Origin: Gallionella straubiae
GTDB lineage: Bacteria > Pseudomonadota > Gammaproteobacteria > Burkholderiales > Gallionellaceae
Assembly: GCF_051257895.1 (NCBI RefSeq)
Contig: NZ_CP194331.1
Coordinates: 868,001-932,000 of the forward strand
Direction: 5' to 3'
Length of the DNA: 64,000 nt
In this document: piece after piece, positions 7,622 through 16,068 of the stretch
How the letters are laid out: each line of letters begins with the position of its first letter
Position numbering within the stretch: the first letter of the stretch is position 1
Translations under genes and position numbers: made by a program
Notes under the pieces: generated by a model
What the model was told of the DNA's origin: nothing
Databases searched by the model: none
Seen by the model: only the letters and a program-made list of their open reading frames with translations

Positions 7622-8890
7622 TTACTTTTTGTATACCAGCCGACCAATGCGCTGTTTGTCGAAGTACGCCGCGCGCGCCGCCTCGGTTTTCTGCGTTCCC
7701 ATGAAGGCGGTCGCGCCCGTCCAGCCGGTTCTTCCCCACTCGAACACCGCCACGCCGTATTCGTTCGTTCCATCCAACTCGAAGGCGCGCAGGTAGCGGC
7801 GCTTGAGCCGCCATTTTCCCTTGTCAACGGTGTCCTGCACCCATACCCACCAGATTTCATCCGGCTCGATCAGCGTCATGGCCAGCAGGTTCACGTATTC
7901 CAGGCGATGCGTCTTCTCCGCCTTCGACAGCCATTTGAACTCACCCGAGCCGTCCTGGAACAGGGCTTTTGTGATCGCCAGCGTGCTTCCAGCGGCATCG
8001 GTAAAGGCCGCGCCTTGTTCCATGCTCGCGCCGAATACGTCGAGGAAATCTGCAACCGCAACCTCCGGCGCGGTTTCTGCCGGGAGCAAGACGGTATTCG
8101 GTACGCTCGTCGGTTTCGGTACCGCTGGCGGTTTGAACGTTGTCGGCCACGGGCGGCCGCGCTCCTTCAGCACGGCGTCGTATCCCTGCAACGGCGGGAC
8201 GGTGTGCGGCTCCAGCCACGCCTTTCCGGGGTTGTAGGCAAAGCCTGGATCGATGCCTTTCGGAACGCGAACCGTGCGTGGGTTGCTGCCGTTCTTGCCG
8301 ACAACGCGCTCTTCCCATTCAATCGGCGGCGCGGTATCTGGCCCGGATTTTCCGGACTTTTCCCATAGCTTCTGCGCTTCGGTAGATGTAAGAGAGTCGA
8401 TTCCGCACTTACATCCCCAACCGTTCTGAGGCTCGTGGGTATCAAACCACGGATCGTCGGATGGCAGGATCAGGCCATCCCATGCCTTGTGTTCGAGGCG
8501 CGGATGCTCGATGCTGTGATGTCTATATCGCGCATATGGCCGGAACTCTTTGAGGGCTATCCGTTGTTTATATCGCCCAGCGTTGTAAGCCTGCGTGATA
8601 TTGGTGTCGTAGATGATCTTACTGCGCCAGCTGGGCGCACCGTTGTGCGCCAAGCCGTGCTTGGCCACGATCTCGTCGAAGCGGGTGCGGAATTCGTCGT
8701 AGCCGCCGCCTTCCCACTTGGCTTTCTGGATCGCGTTGTAGAAGTCCTCAACCAGCGCATCGTGCGCAGCGCCTGCCACCACGAAGGCGTGGCTGTGCTG
8801 CTCCTGCCAGATGTCCGTCCAGCCTGAGGACGGCAGCTTGATCTTGTTGCGATAGAACTCAATCGCCTGGTCGAATTGAAATTTAGACAT
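7622..8890 (-). CDS. Head morphogenesis protein, Mu gpF-like, with C-terminal toxin-like nuclease domain
   Basis: A 422-residue MuF protein. The N-terminal half carries the SPP1 gp7/MuF minor-head signature (TDIWQEQHSHAFVVAGAAHD, IIYDTNITQAYNAGRY, GCKCGIDSL). The last 110 residues have the look of the phage Barnase-EndoU-ColicinE5/D-RelE-like (PBECR) nucleases often fused to MuF: VNLLAMTLIEPDEIWWVW, RYLRAFEL and a terminal AYFDKQRIGRLVYKK. The start ATG at 8890 overlaps the Dam gene's end by 8 nt. It is probably injected with phage DNA; the nuclease assignment is by pattern only. Confidence 0.82.
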   Translation of the reverse strand: MSKFQFDQAIEFYRNKIKLPSSGWTDIWQEQHSHAFVVAGAAHDALVEDFYNAIQKAKWEGGGYDEFRTRFDEIVAKHGLAHNGAPSWRSKIIYDTNITQAYNAGRYKQRIALKEFRPYARYRHHSIEHPRLEHKAWDGLILPSDDPWFDTHEPQNGWGCKCGIDSLTSTEAQKLWEKSGKSGPDTAPPIEWEERVVGKNGSNPRTVRVPKGIDPGFAYNPGKAWLEPHTVPPLQGYDAVLKERGRPWPTTFKPPAVPKPTSVPNTVLLPAETAPEVAVADFLDVFGASMEQGAAFTDAAGSTLAITKALFQDGSGEFKWLSKAEKTHRLEYVNLLAMTLIEPDEIWWVWVQDTVDKGKWRLKRRYLRAFELDGTNEYGVAVFEWGRTGWTGATAFMGTQKTEAARAAYFDKQRIGRLVYKK

Positions 8891-9380
8891 GCACGAACAC
8901 CCCGCGATCGCTGAGTTTCTGTAATGCCCTGGCGCATTCTTCGCCAAATGCCAATAGGACTGTACCCGCGCCACATCTGGATTTCTTATGTTGATTTTCT
9001 CGCCCAGGAACGAATTCAATCCTTCCTGCCACAAATAGCATGGCGGTAGATTGCTTCATGGCCTCTTGGCACCAACTGGCATCGGTGCGGCTAAATACCA
9101 ATGCTATGCCATTGCCGTGTTGAATCAATCTGCGTATCCACATACCAGTATCAGGTCCATAAGGTGGATTTATCCAGATCCTTCCGAACCATGGTTTTTT
9201 CAGTCCGTTATCAAAGATCGTGTATTTAACAGTGGCCGGTACCGCTGTTTCCATATCGTGAGGGCTTGCTGGGTCAAGATCAAACGTCAAGCCGAGTTCA
9301 TCAAAAACCCAAGCGGGCGTGTACCACTCAACGCTTTTGTGTTTTGATATTTCCCGGTGTTCTCCGAACATGCCGCTCAT
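8883..9380 (-). CDS. Phage DNA N6-adenine methyltransferase (Dam type)
   Basis: 165 residues of the phage Dam family (PF05869 type). It starts with the characteristic EWYTP...FDELG and FDLDPAS (SAM-binding part) and has the catalytic IWINPPYG. It probably methylates adenine in phage or host DNA, perhaps against restriction. The start overlaps the portal stop by one base and the end overlaps the F start, so it is inserted tightly in the packaging operon between portal and F. Confidence 0.85.
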   Translation of the reverse strand: MSGMFGEHREISKHKSVEWYTPAWVFDELGLTFDLDPASPHDMETAVPATVKYTIFDNGLKKPWFGRIWINPPYGPDTGMWIRRLIQHGNGIALVFSRTDASWCQEAMKQSTAMLFVAGRIEFVPGRENQHKKSRCGAGTVLLAFGEECARALQKLSDRGVFVHV

Positions 9381-10948
9381 TATTCGGCCCCAACATCGTT
9401 CCGCCCAGCCAAATCCGCCGCCGCCATGCCCAGCGCCACATCATCCGCCCACTGCGGGTTGTTCGCGGTCAGCGCCTCCATCCCGGCCAGCGCATCGTCG
9501 AAGCTGCCTGCTTCGGCCACGATGGCGCTGATCTGCTGGATAAGCTCCTGTTCGTGTGGGGCGCACAGGGCGGCGAGCTGTGCGCCGTAGGCGCTGGTGA
9601 TGTCAACGCCTGCATCGACGCGGCGCTGCGCAGCGAGCACAGCCAGGCGCGTCAGAGCAGCATCGGCCGGGCTTGGTTCTGGCTTGTTGCCCGAGGAAAC
9701 GAGCAGCTTCGCATCCTTCTTCGCGCGCGGTATCTGCATAATCTTGTGGGCATAGTCCACGTCGATTTCCATACCCATTTCTGCGGCCTTGCTAAGCACA
9801 TCGCCCATTTTCGCCTGATCAACGGTTTCCTCGGTCTGGTAGCCGAATTTCGGCACGCGGTCGGGCGCGAACATGCCGTTGATGAGCGCGATAGGCCTCA
9901 CCAGTTGATTGTTCCATGTCGGCTCGATCTGGCGCACGTCATGCAGCATGATTTCGCGCCGTACCTTGTCATGCACCTTTCCGAGGGCGTTGGTCGAAGT
10001 CTTTCCATCGGCCTGGCTGGTCAGCGTCCCGCCCAGGATCGCCATCGACTGCTTGCGTTCCCAATAGGCCGTGGCATTCAGGAAGTCGTCAACCTTGCCC
10101 GCTTGCGCCTGGATGAAATCGATGGTCATTGTGTTAGGCACTACGCCCGCGCCGTCGCTGCCTATGGCGCGCACTGCGCGCAGCAGTTGATCGCGTGACT
10201 CTTTACCGATCCCGGCCGGATATTTACCCAGGCGCAGCGGCAGCCCGTACACCTCAAGGAAGCGTTGCATGTCGCGGATGTCGTATGCCTTGTAGGCATA
10301 CGTCCACGCCAGCACGCGGAACAGCGCCGCCTGCTCGATATATCCGCTCTTTGCGCGGTGTTCGTGCACAATCCAGCCGCCCTCACGCAACGGTTCCGGC
10401 ATACCGTCCCGCAGGTACATCAGCTTGCCGGTCTTGCTGTCCACCTGGAACATGCGCTGGGGAATGAAATTTAGCGCCTTTGGATACCAAAGGCTGCCCG
10501 TCTGCCAATCGATCTCAAGCGGGGAGATGCCCTTGCCGATGGCGTCGGTCAGGTCGTATTGCGCATCCTCGAACTTTGGGATGCCCTTGAGCATGTCAGT
10601 CAGTTCGGCGGTGCGGTCGATCTCGGACTGGTCTGCGTCATCCTTCGGCGTCAACTGCCAGCCGAGGCCGGTCACTGCGCGGCGGCGCTTGGATAGCTCC
10701 GAGAAGATATGCGGGTCTTGCTCCTCGACCAACTCATACAGCGCCGCCTGTTCGGTGATGTAGCCCTGATCTGCCTGCGCGAACGCGCCGGCCAGGCGAG
10801 ACGGGTCAAGCGTCTGCACCGAGTTGTAATTGAGCGCGTTGCCGCTCGCCGATCTAGGCCCGGCCTGCAACTCGGTGTCTGGCTTCACGATCTTGTTCAC
10901 CAAGGGAATCTTGCCTGCAAGCGCTGCCAGTCTGGTTTTAATCATCAT
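9380..10948 (-). CDS. Portal protein, Mu gp29-like (DUF935)
   Basis: About 522 residues of the DUF935 portal family, which forms the ring at the head vertex through which DNA is packed. Recognisable segments are ALYELVEEQDPHIFSELSKR, ALFRVLAWTYAYKAYDIRDM, EVYGLPLRLGKYPAG and SMAILGGTLTSQADGKTSTN. The start is the ATGATG at 10948/10945, overlapping the 3' end of the terminase gene by about 10 nt. Confidence 0.92.
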   Translation of the reverse strand: MMIKTRLAALAGKIPLVNKIVKPDTELQAGPRSASGNALNYNSVQTLDPSRLAGAFAQADQGYITEQAALYELVEEQDPHIFSELSKRRRAVTGLGWQLTPKDDADQSEIDRTAELTDMLKGIPKFEDAQYDLTDAIGKGISPLEIDWQTGSLWYPKALNFIPQRMFQVDSKTGKLMYLRDGMPEPLREGGWIVHEHRAKSGYIEQAALFRVLAWTYAYKAYDIRDMQRFLEVYGLPLRLGKYPAGIGKESRDQLLRAVRAIGSDGAGVVPNTMTIDFIQAQAGKVDDFLNATAYWERKQSMAILGGTLTSQADGKTSTNALGKVHDKVRREIMLHDVRQIEPTWNNQLVRPIALINGMFAPDRVPKFGYQTEETVDQAKMGDVLSKAAEMGMEIDVDYAHKIMQIPRAKKDAKLLVSSGNKPEPSPADAALTRLAVLAAQRRVDAGVDITSAYGAQLAALCAPHEQELIQQISAIVAEAGSFDDALAGMEALTANNPQWADDVALGMAAADLAGRNDVGAE

Positions 10949-12674
10949 CGTCCCAATCGTCCTCGTTGTTGCCGCTACTGCGGCGGCTGTAGCTGCGGCG
11001 GTCGCTCTTGGAACGCGCCGCCGACGTGTATTCCCATTCCCCGGCAAACTGCGTTGCGATCCTGTGCAGCATTTCCAGCGCGTCAGGGCCGTCGTCATGG
11101 TCTGCCTCGGGGTAGAACTTGAGCTGCTCGATCAGCGTGGTCTGGCTGCGGTGCAAGCGAATCAAGCCGTTCGCAACGTGAGGCTGCAATGACATGATCG
11201 CCAAATTCTTGTCGCGCCCTGTCGGCCCCGGCATGGCCGGGAAAGCGATTCCACGCTGGCCAGCACGCTTGATAAGTTCGGTGTACAGGAATTCCTGGAA
11301 CGCAATGGCCTCGACAGACCACGACAGGCACCCGTATTCGGCCTGCAGGTCGATGGCTCGCGCAATTATCAGGTCGGGCACGCGGCGGCACACGTCCGCC
11401 TCCACTACATCAAGCACCATCGTCTTGCGGTTAAGCCCGCCGACCAGGATCGCGGACGGGTCGCGCGCCTTGTTGCTCTTGCCAAGGGACGGGTCGATAG
11501 CCCCGAAGAAAATCCAGTCATTCCTCCGGTCAACCCAGAACTGAACATTCTTGAAAGGCGCGGTATCGTCGTTCCCGGCCTCGTTCTGCTGCTCCTGGTT
11601 GAACGCATCGTGATCGGTCGCGCGCATGCACATCAGGCGGTACAGCGGGCGCACCTCGGGCCATGACACCACGGCACCGGCGTCCATCGCCGCCTTGTTC
11701 GCCTGATAGAAGGCCAGCGCCTCGGCCTCTGCGGCCTCGCGTGCGCCGTCATCGTCTCCGCCGCCGGTATAGATGCCTTCCCACTTGTCCCACAAGTCCA
11801 TGCGGTCGGGCCACTGCATGATGGATTTGAAGATGCGCCGCCGCCAGCCAGGCTTGCGAGAAACGCGGTTGATCGCGGCGTCGTAGTGCAGGCTGGTTCC
11901 GTCCCAGAACACGTCCATCCCGCCAGCCGGGCCAGCAAGTCCGAGCACGGCGGAGAGGACGAACTTTTCGTCCTTGTCGCGCTGCGCCTTCTGGCGCACG
12001 TTTTCATCGTTTTCCAGATCGTCAAGGAACACCAGGTCGGGACGGTGAGGCCCGTGCTTCATGCCGCGCAGCTTCTTTCCGGTACCGCCAATGCGAATCT
12101 TGATATTGTTGGCCGTGATGGCCGTAGTGGCTTGCCACACGCGCCCGCGCCCGGTCGCATCCGGGAAGTCCATCGCCAAACGCGGGTTGGTATCCAGCTC
12201 GGCCTTGATGGATTCCAGCATTTCGGCGGCCTGCTCTTCCGTGTTCATCACGATCACGATCATGTGCTTGCGCGCCTTGGCAGGCAGACCCAGCTCCGCG
12301 ATGAACTGCGCCCGGCAGATGCACCACAAGGTGCCTAGCTGCGTCTCGTAGGTGGACTTTGCCTCGCCGCGCGGCGCTTCGTGCACCTCGCGGCCGTCGG
12401 TAGGGCCGTCGATCACCTCAGGCAGGCGCTTGAAAACGAACTGCTGAAACTTCGAGAAATGCGGCGTCGGGACGTAGTGCGGGAAGTAGGTCTCGCAGAA
12501 ATACTTGTAGTCCACGATGGCGCGCATGCGCCGGGCAAGGCTGGCGTCCGGGTCGGTCAGAAACGCCCCGCACTCCAGCTCAATCTGGTTGCGGATGTCC
12601 TCGCCCAGCTTCGCCAGCTCGATCTCGAACTCGCGCCAGTTGCGGATTTCCTTGATGTCGAGATCGTTAGCCAT
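10938..12674 (-). CDS. Terminase large subunit, Mu gp28-like
   Basis: 578 residues. The ATPase part has a Walker A-like EAPRGEAKST and Walker B DLVFLDDLEN. The nuclease part has FGAIDPSLG and a final HDDGPDAL, as in RNase H-fold terminases. It packs DNA into the prohead together with the small subunit. The start ATG at 12674 overlaps the gp27-like stop by 8 nt. The C-terminus is very acidic (NNEDDWDDDD). Confidence 0.92.
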   Translation of the reverse strand: MANDLDIKEIRNWREFEIELAKLGEDIRNQIELECGAFLTDPDASLARRMRAIVDYKYFCETYFPHYVPTPHFSKFQQFVFKRLPEVIDGPTDGREVHEAPRGEAKSTYETQLGTLWCICRAQFIAELGLPAKARKHMIVIVMNTEEQAAEMLESIKAELDTNPRLAMDFPDATGRGRVWQATTAITANNIKIRIGGTGKKLRGMKHGPHRPDLVFLDDLENDENVRQKAQRDKDEKFVLSAVLGLAGPAGGMDVFWDGTSLHYDAAINRVSRKPGWRRRIFKSIMQWPDRMDLWDKWEGIYTGGGDDDGAREAAEAEALAFYQANKAAMDAGAVVSWPEVRPLYRLMCMRATDHDAFNQEQQNEAGNDDTAPFKNVQFWVDRRNDWIFFGAIDPSLGKSNKARDPSAILVGGLNRKTMVLDVVEADVCRRVPDLIIARAIDLQAEYGCLSWSVEAIAFQEFLYTELIKRAGQRGIAFPAMPGPTGRDKNLAIMSLQPHVANGLIRLHRSQTTLIEQLKFYPEADHDDGPDALEMLHRIATQFAGEWEYTSAARSKSDRRSYSRRSSGNNEDDWDDDD

Positions 12675-13161
12675 ACCTCTTGCCCAGGATCGCGCCCACG
12701 TCTTCAAAGTGCGGTTGAAGCGCCTTCAAAGCAGCCGGGTCTTTCATGCGCAGATGGTCGGCGATGGTCTTGAGGGTATCCAGCGCCACCGACAGCCCGG
12801 AGAATTCCGGGTTGATGCGCGCGAACGCCTTGCTGAACTTGGCGTAGGCGTCGGCCAGTTGGGCGAGCAGTTGTGCTTTTTGAGCGGCCGGTATCTTGGC
12901 CTGTTCAAGCTCGCGCGTGGTGGTGATCACCTGGCGTGCGAAGTCCTCGACGAGCTGCTGGTTGAGTTCGTCCACGCCCTGTGCGCTGATGCGGTAGGCC
13001 GCGCGTGCGGTGTCCCAATCGTCGCCTTTTTCCTTGGCCTGCGCCTTCCATTCGCGCGCGGTGTCGTAGCTGACGCCGCAGGCGATGGCAGCGCCCTTGA
13101 GCGGCATGCCCTCGATGTAGAGCTGGCGCACCTTGTCGCGCGTGTCTTGAGTATGGGCCAT
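12667..13161 (-). CDS. Terminase small subunit, Mu gp27-like (DUF1804)
   Basis: 164 residues with an N-terminal helix-turn-helix (RDKVRQLYIEGMPLKGAA to SYDTAREWKAQA), the DUF1804 pattern of Mu small terminases that recognise the packaging site. It directly precedes the large subunit with overlapping ends. Confidence 0.88.
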   Translation of the reverse strand: MAHTQDTRDKVRQLYIEGMPLKGAAIACGVSYDTAREWKAQAKEKGDDWDTARAAYRISAQGVDELNQQLVEDFARQVITTTRELEQAKIPAAQKAQLLAQLADAYAKFSKAFARINPEFSGLSVALDTLKTIADHLRMKDPAALKALQPHFEDVGAILGKRYG

Positions 13162-13162
13162 G

Positions 13163-13567
13163 CTATTTGGTGGTGTGCTTGATGAGTTCGACCACGGCCG
13201 TCACCAGAGCGCCGCCCACACCGCCGCCCAGGGCGCTCATTTTGGCGACCTTCTCGATGATCTTCTTGTCCTCGGCTTCGAGGTTGGTGACGCGGCCACC
13301 GAGGCCGTCGATGCGCTGGTTGATCGTTTCGCTGAGGTCGGTGATGCGCTGGCCGACGTTTGCCTCGACGTTTTCGATGCGCTGGCCGAGGCTGTCCTCA
13401 ATGCGATCCATACGGTCGCTCTGCGCCTCCTCGGCCCGGCGGATGTCAGACCTGATGTCCTCGATACGAGCCGTCAGCCCCTGCTGCATCGCATGCACCG
13501 CACCGGTGAGCTGGCCGAGGCTGTGCATCACCTGGGCGTTGTTTACTTCGTTGTTGTTATCGCCCAT
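13163..13567 (-). CDS. Coiled-coil phage protein of unknown function
   Basis: 134 residues from the ATG at 13567 (MGDNNNEVNNAQ). Residues about 25-105 form a long heptad-rich coiled coil (IEDIRSDIRRAEEA, IENVEANVGQRI). The C-terminus is a glycine-rich hydrophobic stretch (ALGGGVGGALVTAVVELI) that could insert in a membrane. It lies between the spanins and the small terminase. I do not recognise a function. Confidence 0.7.
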   Translation of the reverse strand: MGDNNNEVNNAQVMHSLGQLTGAVHAMQQGLTARIEDIRSDIRRAEEAQSDRMDRIEDSLGQRIENVEANVGQRITDLSETINQRIDGLGGRVTNLEAEDKKIIEKVAKMSALGGGVGGALVTAVVELIKHTTK

Positions 13568-14090
13568 TGCAATCCCTTCGATACGTTTTAACGACCTCCT
13601 GGCACCGGCCAAGCTGCTTGACTACCTCGTCGGCGTCGGAGGCGAGTCCGACAAGAAATTCAGAAGCCTCGACAGAAAGTTCGGCTCGCGCTCCACCATC
13701 ACGTCCGCCGGTGGCGGGGGCAGCTTCGGGGGCTGAATCTCCACAGGCTGCGCTGGTGGCGGCAACGGGGACGCGCAACCGGAAAGCGCCGCCACGCAGG
13801 CCAGCAATAACGCGATCTTTTTCATATTTGACATGCTTCAAGTCCTCCTGGTATTTGAACGAGATAACGGCGATGGCGTCGGCTGCGTCCTGCTCCTGCT
13901 GCCGGTATTTTTCTTCGAGCGCCTTGATGTTGGCATTGGCCGCCGCCAGTTCGGCGTTCTCGCGCTTGAGCCACACCGCGCGCTCCGCCTGCTCGCCCAA
14001 GCCGAACTGATGCTGGCCGTAGGCGTAGGCAAGCGCCACCGCCAGCAGCAGCGCAGCCGCCACGAATGCGGACTTGATCGAGGGCGTCAT
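13557..14090 (-). CDS. Rz-like inner-membrane spanin
   Basis: 177 residues: one N-terminal membrane segment (SAFVAAALLLAVALAYAYG, about 6-24), then a coiled-coil periplasmic part with KYQEDLKHVKYEKDRVIAGLR and a C-terminal CQEVVKTYRRDCNG. This is the Rz (i-spanin) plan, which disrupts the outer membrane at lysis. Its start overlaps the holin-like gene by 4 nt. The complete Rz1-like gene is nested inside it in another frame. Confidence 0.82.
   Translation of the reverse strand: MTPSIKSAFVAAALLLAVALAYAYGQHQFGLGEQAERAVWLKRENAELAAANANIKALEEKYRQQEQDAADAIAVISFKYQEDLKHVKYEKDRVIAGLRGGAFRLRVPVAATSAACGDSAPEAAPATGGRDGGARAELSVEASEFLVGLASDADEVVKQLGRCQEVVKTYRRDCNGR
13622..13834 (-). CDS. Rz1-like outer-membrane spanin lipoprotein (nested in Rz)
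   Basis: A 70-residue product entirely embedded in the Rz frame. It has a lipoprotein signal peptide (MKKIALLLACVAALSGC, lipobox LSGC) and a short proline-rich mature part (PLPPPAQPVEIQPPKLPPPP), both typical of Rz1. It starts at the ATG at 13834, or three codons later at 13825. With Rz it would bridge the two membranes. Confidence 0.82.
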   Translation of the reverse strand: MSNMKKIALLLACVAALSGCASPLPPPAQPVEIQPPKLPPPPADVMVEREPNFLSRLLNFLSDSPPTPTR

Positions 14091-14323
14091 TCCGCTTTAC
14101 CTCCGGGGCCGAAGGCAAGAGGCGCGGCGGTGATCACGCGCAGTACGGCGTTGAATACGGTGAGCATCACCGCAAACCACGCGTACACATTGCCCGGCAA
14201 ATAGGGCTGCAAGAGCGTGAACTGCGCCTCAAGCGCGATCAGCGCGGCGGCGATCAGGTTCAGCCACAGGGTCTTTGATTGCCACCAGGGCTTGGGCTGT
14301 GCGGGCGTATTGGTGCTGGTCAT
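14087..14323 (-). CDS. Holin-like small membrane protein
   Basis: 78 residues from the ATG at 14323. Two hydrophobic segments (TLWLNLIAAALIALEAQFTL and AWFAVMLTVFNAVLRVITA) are separated by a short loop. Its position between endolysin and Rz, with 4-nt overlaps on both sides, fits a holin or antiholin. The family is not certain from sequence. Confidence 0.65.
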   Translation of the reverse strand: MTSTNTPAQPKPWWQSKTLWLNLIAAALIALEAQFTLLQPYLPGNVYAWFAVMLTVFNAVLRVITAAPLAFGPGGKAE

Positions 14324-14838
14324 GCGACGGCTCCGGGTTCGGGGTTGTAAAGGCGGTTGGCGAGCGGCAGGAGGCCTTGTTTCAGCCATTCGGCCACGTC
14401 GAAGTTGGGGCAGGTCTTGTCTTTATTCAGGTCGCGGTGCGCGGTCACGCGGGCCTGCGGATACTGCTTCTGCAAGCCTTCGACCAGTTGTTTCAGGGCG
14501 TTCCACTGCTCAATGGTGAATTGATCGCGCCCGATCATGCAGATGCCGAGGCTGGCGGCGTTGTATCCGCGACAGTGCGCGCCAACCTCTCCCTGATGGC
14601 GGCCGGTCGCCACCGCGCCGCGCGCGTAGACAACGAAGTGATAGCCGATGCTGGTTAGCTCCGGGTTGAACCGCGCGCGCCATTCAGGGTGACGCTTGAA
14701 GCCGCGCTCGCGGTGCCAGTTGTCGATCTCCTGCACGGGCGTGGTGAAGCCTTTCTCGCCGGGCTTGCCGGTGAAAAGCGTCCTGCCGTTCGGCGAATCG
14801 GAACAGTGGATGATGATAGTGTCGATATTGCGCGCCAT
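14320..14838 (-). CDS. Endolysin, N-acetylmuramoyl-L-alanine amidase
   Basis: 172 residues of the Amidase_2/PGRP fold. It begins IIIHCSDSPNG with the first zinc His, has the YHFVVYARG strand and SLGICMIG, and ends with the second His/Cys site TAHRDLNKDKTCPNFDV. It cleaves peptidoglycan at lysis and is the first gene of the leftward lysis-packaging block. It has no signal peptide, so it needs the holin. Confidence 0.92.
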   Translation of the reverse strand: MARNIDTIIIHCSDSPNGRTLFTGKPGEKGFTTPVQEIDNWHRERGFKRHPEWRARFNPELTSIGYHFVVYARGAVATGRHQGEVGAHCRGYNAASLGICMIGRDQFTIEQWNALKQLVEGLQKQYPQARVTAHRDLNKDKTCPNFDVAEWLKQGLLPLANRLYNPEPGAVA

Positions 14839-14899
14839 GCCGCAAACCCTCGGTCGATTGATGGCCGAAGGTTACGCGGGCGCGAGAGGGGTGATTAGG

Positions 14900-14915
14900 C
14901 GGGAAACATTTCCCG
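14900..14915. promoter_or_regulatory. Candidate late-activator site 1 (CGGGAAA-CA-TTTCCCG)
   Basis: A 7-bp-arm inverted repeat with a CA spacer, embedded in AGGCGGGAAACATTTCCCGA. It is one of three copies in the prophage (others at 26399 and 32721). It lies 58 bp upstream of the rightward gene at 14973 and 62 bp from the leftward endolysin start, so it could serve either side. Confidence 0.6.
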
Positions 14916-14972
14916 AGTGAAGTATTGAAGAAGAGAGTGGTGGAATGTGCGCCTCAACACAGGAGGCACATC

Positions 14973-15158
14973 ATGGACTGGTCAAATCAACTTCAAAACC
15001 AGCACGAAAAGGCGTTCAATGCAGCCAGCGCGATACCGGTGCACCAGGCTGAGGAAATCCGTCAGCAGATCGAGGTTTTACAGGGTAAGGGAGTTTCATC
15101 CCGTGCAGCATGTAGATCATTGCGGTGCCTGGTCGCGCGAATTCAGGAGGGCGCATGA
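14973..15158 (+). CDS. Small hypothetical phage protein
   Basis: 61 residues (MDWSNQLQNQHEKAF...), mostly helical, with a strong AGGAGG ribosome site just before the ATG. The ribosome site lies in a possible leader hairpin (GTGCGCCT / AGGAGGCAC). The gene sits 58 bp downstream of candidate late site 1 and overlaps the next gene by 4 nt. Function unknown. Confidence 0.55.
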   Translation: MDWSNQLQNQHEKAFNAASAIPVHQAEEIRQQIEVLQGKGVSSRAACRSLRCLVARIQEGA

Positions 15159-15376
15159 TGGAAATCATCGCAGCATTTATTCTGGGATTGGCTACAGGGG
15201 TTTGGGCGGCGTATCAGCTCAGGCCAATTAAAGCAGGACGCAGCGGGGACCAATCTTGCGACATTTGCCGCGAGACCGCAGCAGCGGAAATTCGACGGCA
15301 AATACCCTGCCTCGGAGCTGACGGGTGTGAATACTATCGCCCCGTCCATCCGTTGCCAGAATCTCGCAAGCAGTAA
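15155..15376 (+). CDS. Small single-pass membrane protein
   Basis: 73 residues from the ATGATG at 15155, translationally coupled to the preceding gene. It has an N-terminal membrane segment (IIAAFILGLATGVWAAYQL) and a cytoplasmic tail with Cys pairs (CDIC, CLGADGC). It overlaps a possible minus-strand gene (15228-15482); only one of the two may be real. Function unknown. Confidence 0.5.
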   Translation: MMEIIAAFILGLATGVWAAYQLRPIKAGRSGDQSCDICRETAAAEIRRQIPCLGADGCEYYRPVHPLPESRKQ

Positions 15377-15482
15377 GCACACGAACGCCCTCTGCGCTGC
15401 GCTCGAAATACCAGCGGACCAATGGGACGCCGAGCGCAAGGCCAGTGGTGAATGCGCCAAGATAAAGCAGAGCTTGAATCAT
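15228..15482 (-). CDS. Possible small membrane protein, last of the repressor operon
   Basis: 84 residues (MIQALLYLGAFTTGLALGVP...) with one N-terminal membrane segment. It begins 16 nt after the stop of the upstream minus-strand gene, so it could be the fourth gene of the repressor transcript. The ribosome site is weak and it overlaps a plus-strand ORF for 149 bp, so this call is tentative. Confidence 0.3.
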   Translation of the reverse strand: MIQALLYLGAFTTGLALGVPLVRWYFERSAEGVRVLTACEILATDGRGDSIHTRQLRGRVFAVEFPLLRSRGKCRKIGPRCVLL

Positions 15483-15498
15483 TGCTGGGTAGATTCTT

Positions 15499-16050
15499 TC
15501 ATTTCCCGTACCCAGGCATACGCAGGTGATTCTTACACTGCTCCGCAGTTTCATTTGAATATGCGGAAATCTGTTTTTTCAGGTTCATTTCAGCATCGCT
15601 TACCGGCCCGTTCAGCGGGTATGCCGTTTTCCAGGCTGAGAATACGGCAGCAACGAACACTTTGCACACCTGAATATCTGCGGCGCTAAATAAATTATTC
15701 CCGGCATCCGCCCAGCGAATTAAATAATCACCGTCGTCCTTGTATTGCTTCTGCGCCTTGATGATTTGCTTTGCCGAATCACTTATTCCGTAAGGGGTTC
15801 GTTCAATCGCAGCTTGAGCGGTAGCGCTGTACTTCACCATGAAGTCGATAGCGACATCCGCGCTCGGCTTGTTCCCCGTTGCAACAAATGTCGGCGGTTC
15901 CGGTCGATCATTAGCCTTTAATGATCCATAAGCCTGAGCGATCCAGCTAAACACCGCAAACAAAGTTGACATGGCGAGAAAGAAAACAGCAATCTGTTTC
16001 CAGCGTGGCCAATGGCCAATACCGAGCGGGTCTTTGTTGTCTGTGGTCAT
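15499..16050 (-). CDS. Membrane-anchored hypothetical protein of the repressor operon
   Basis: 183 residues with one N-terminal membrane segment (QIAVFFLAMSTLFAVFSWIA, about 19-38) followed by a soluble, probably periplasmic domain of about 140 residues. It follows the two-TM gene by 18 nt in the same direction as the repressor, so it is probably expressed in the lysogen. I do not recognise the family. Superinfection exclusion or another lysogenic trait is possible from position only. Confidence 0.65.
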   Translation of the reverse strand: MTTDNKDPLGIGHWPRWKQIAVFFLAMSTLFAVFSWIAQAYGSLKANDRPEPPTFVATGNKPSADVAIDFMVKYSATAQAAIERTPYGISDSAKQIIKAQKQYKDDGDYLIRWADAGNNLFSAADIQVCKVFVAAVFSAWKTAYPLNGPVSDAEMNLKKQISAYSNETAEQCKNHLRMPGYGK

Positions 16051-16068
16051 TTCGGATACCTTCCCTAG

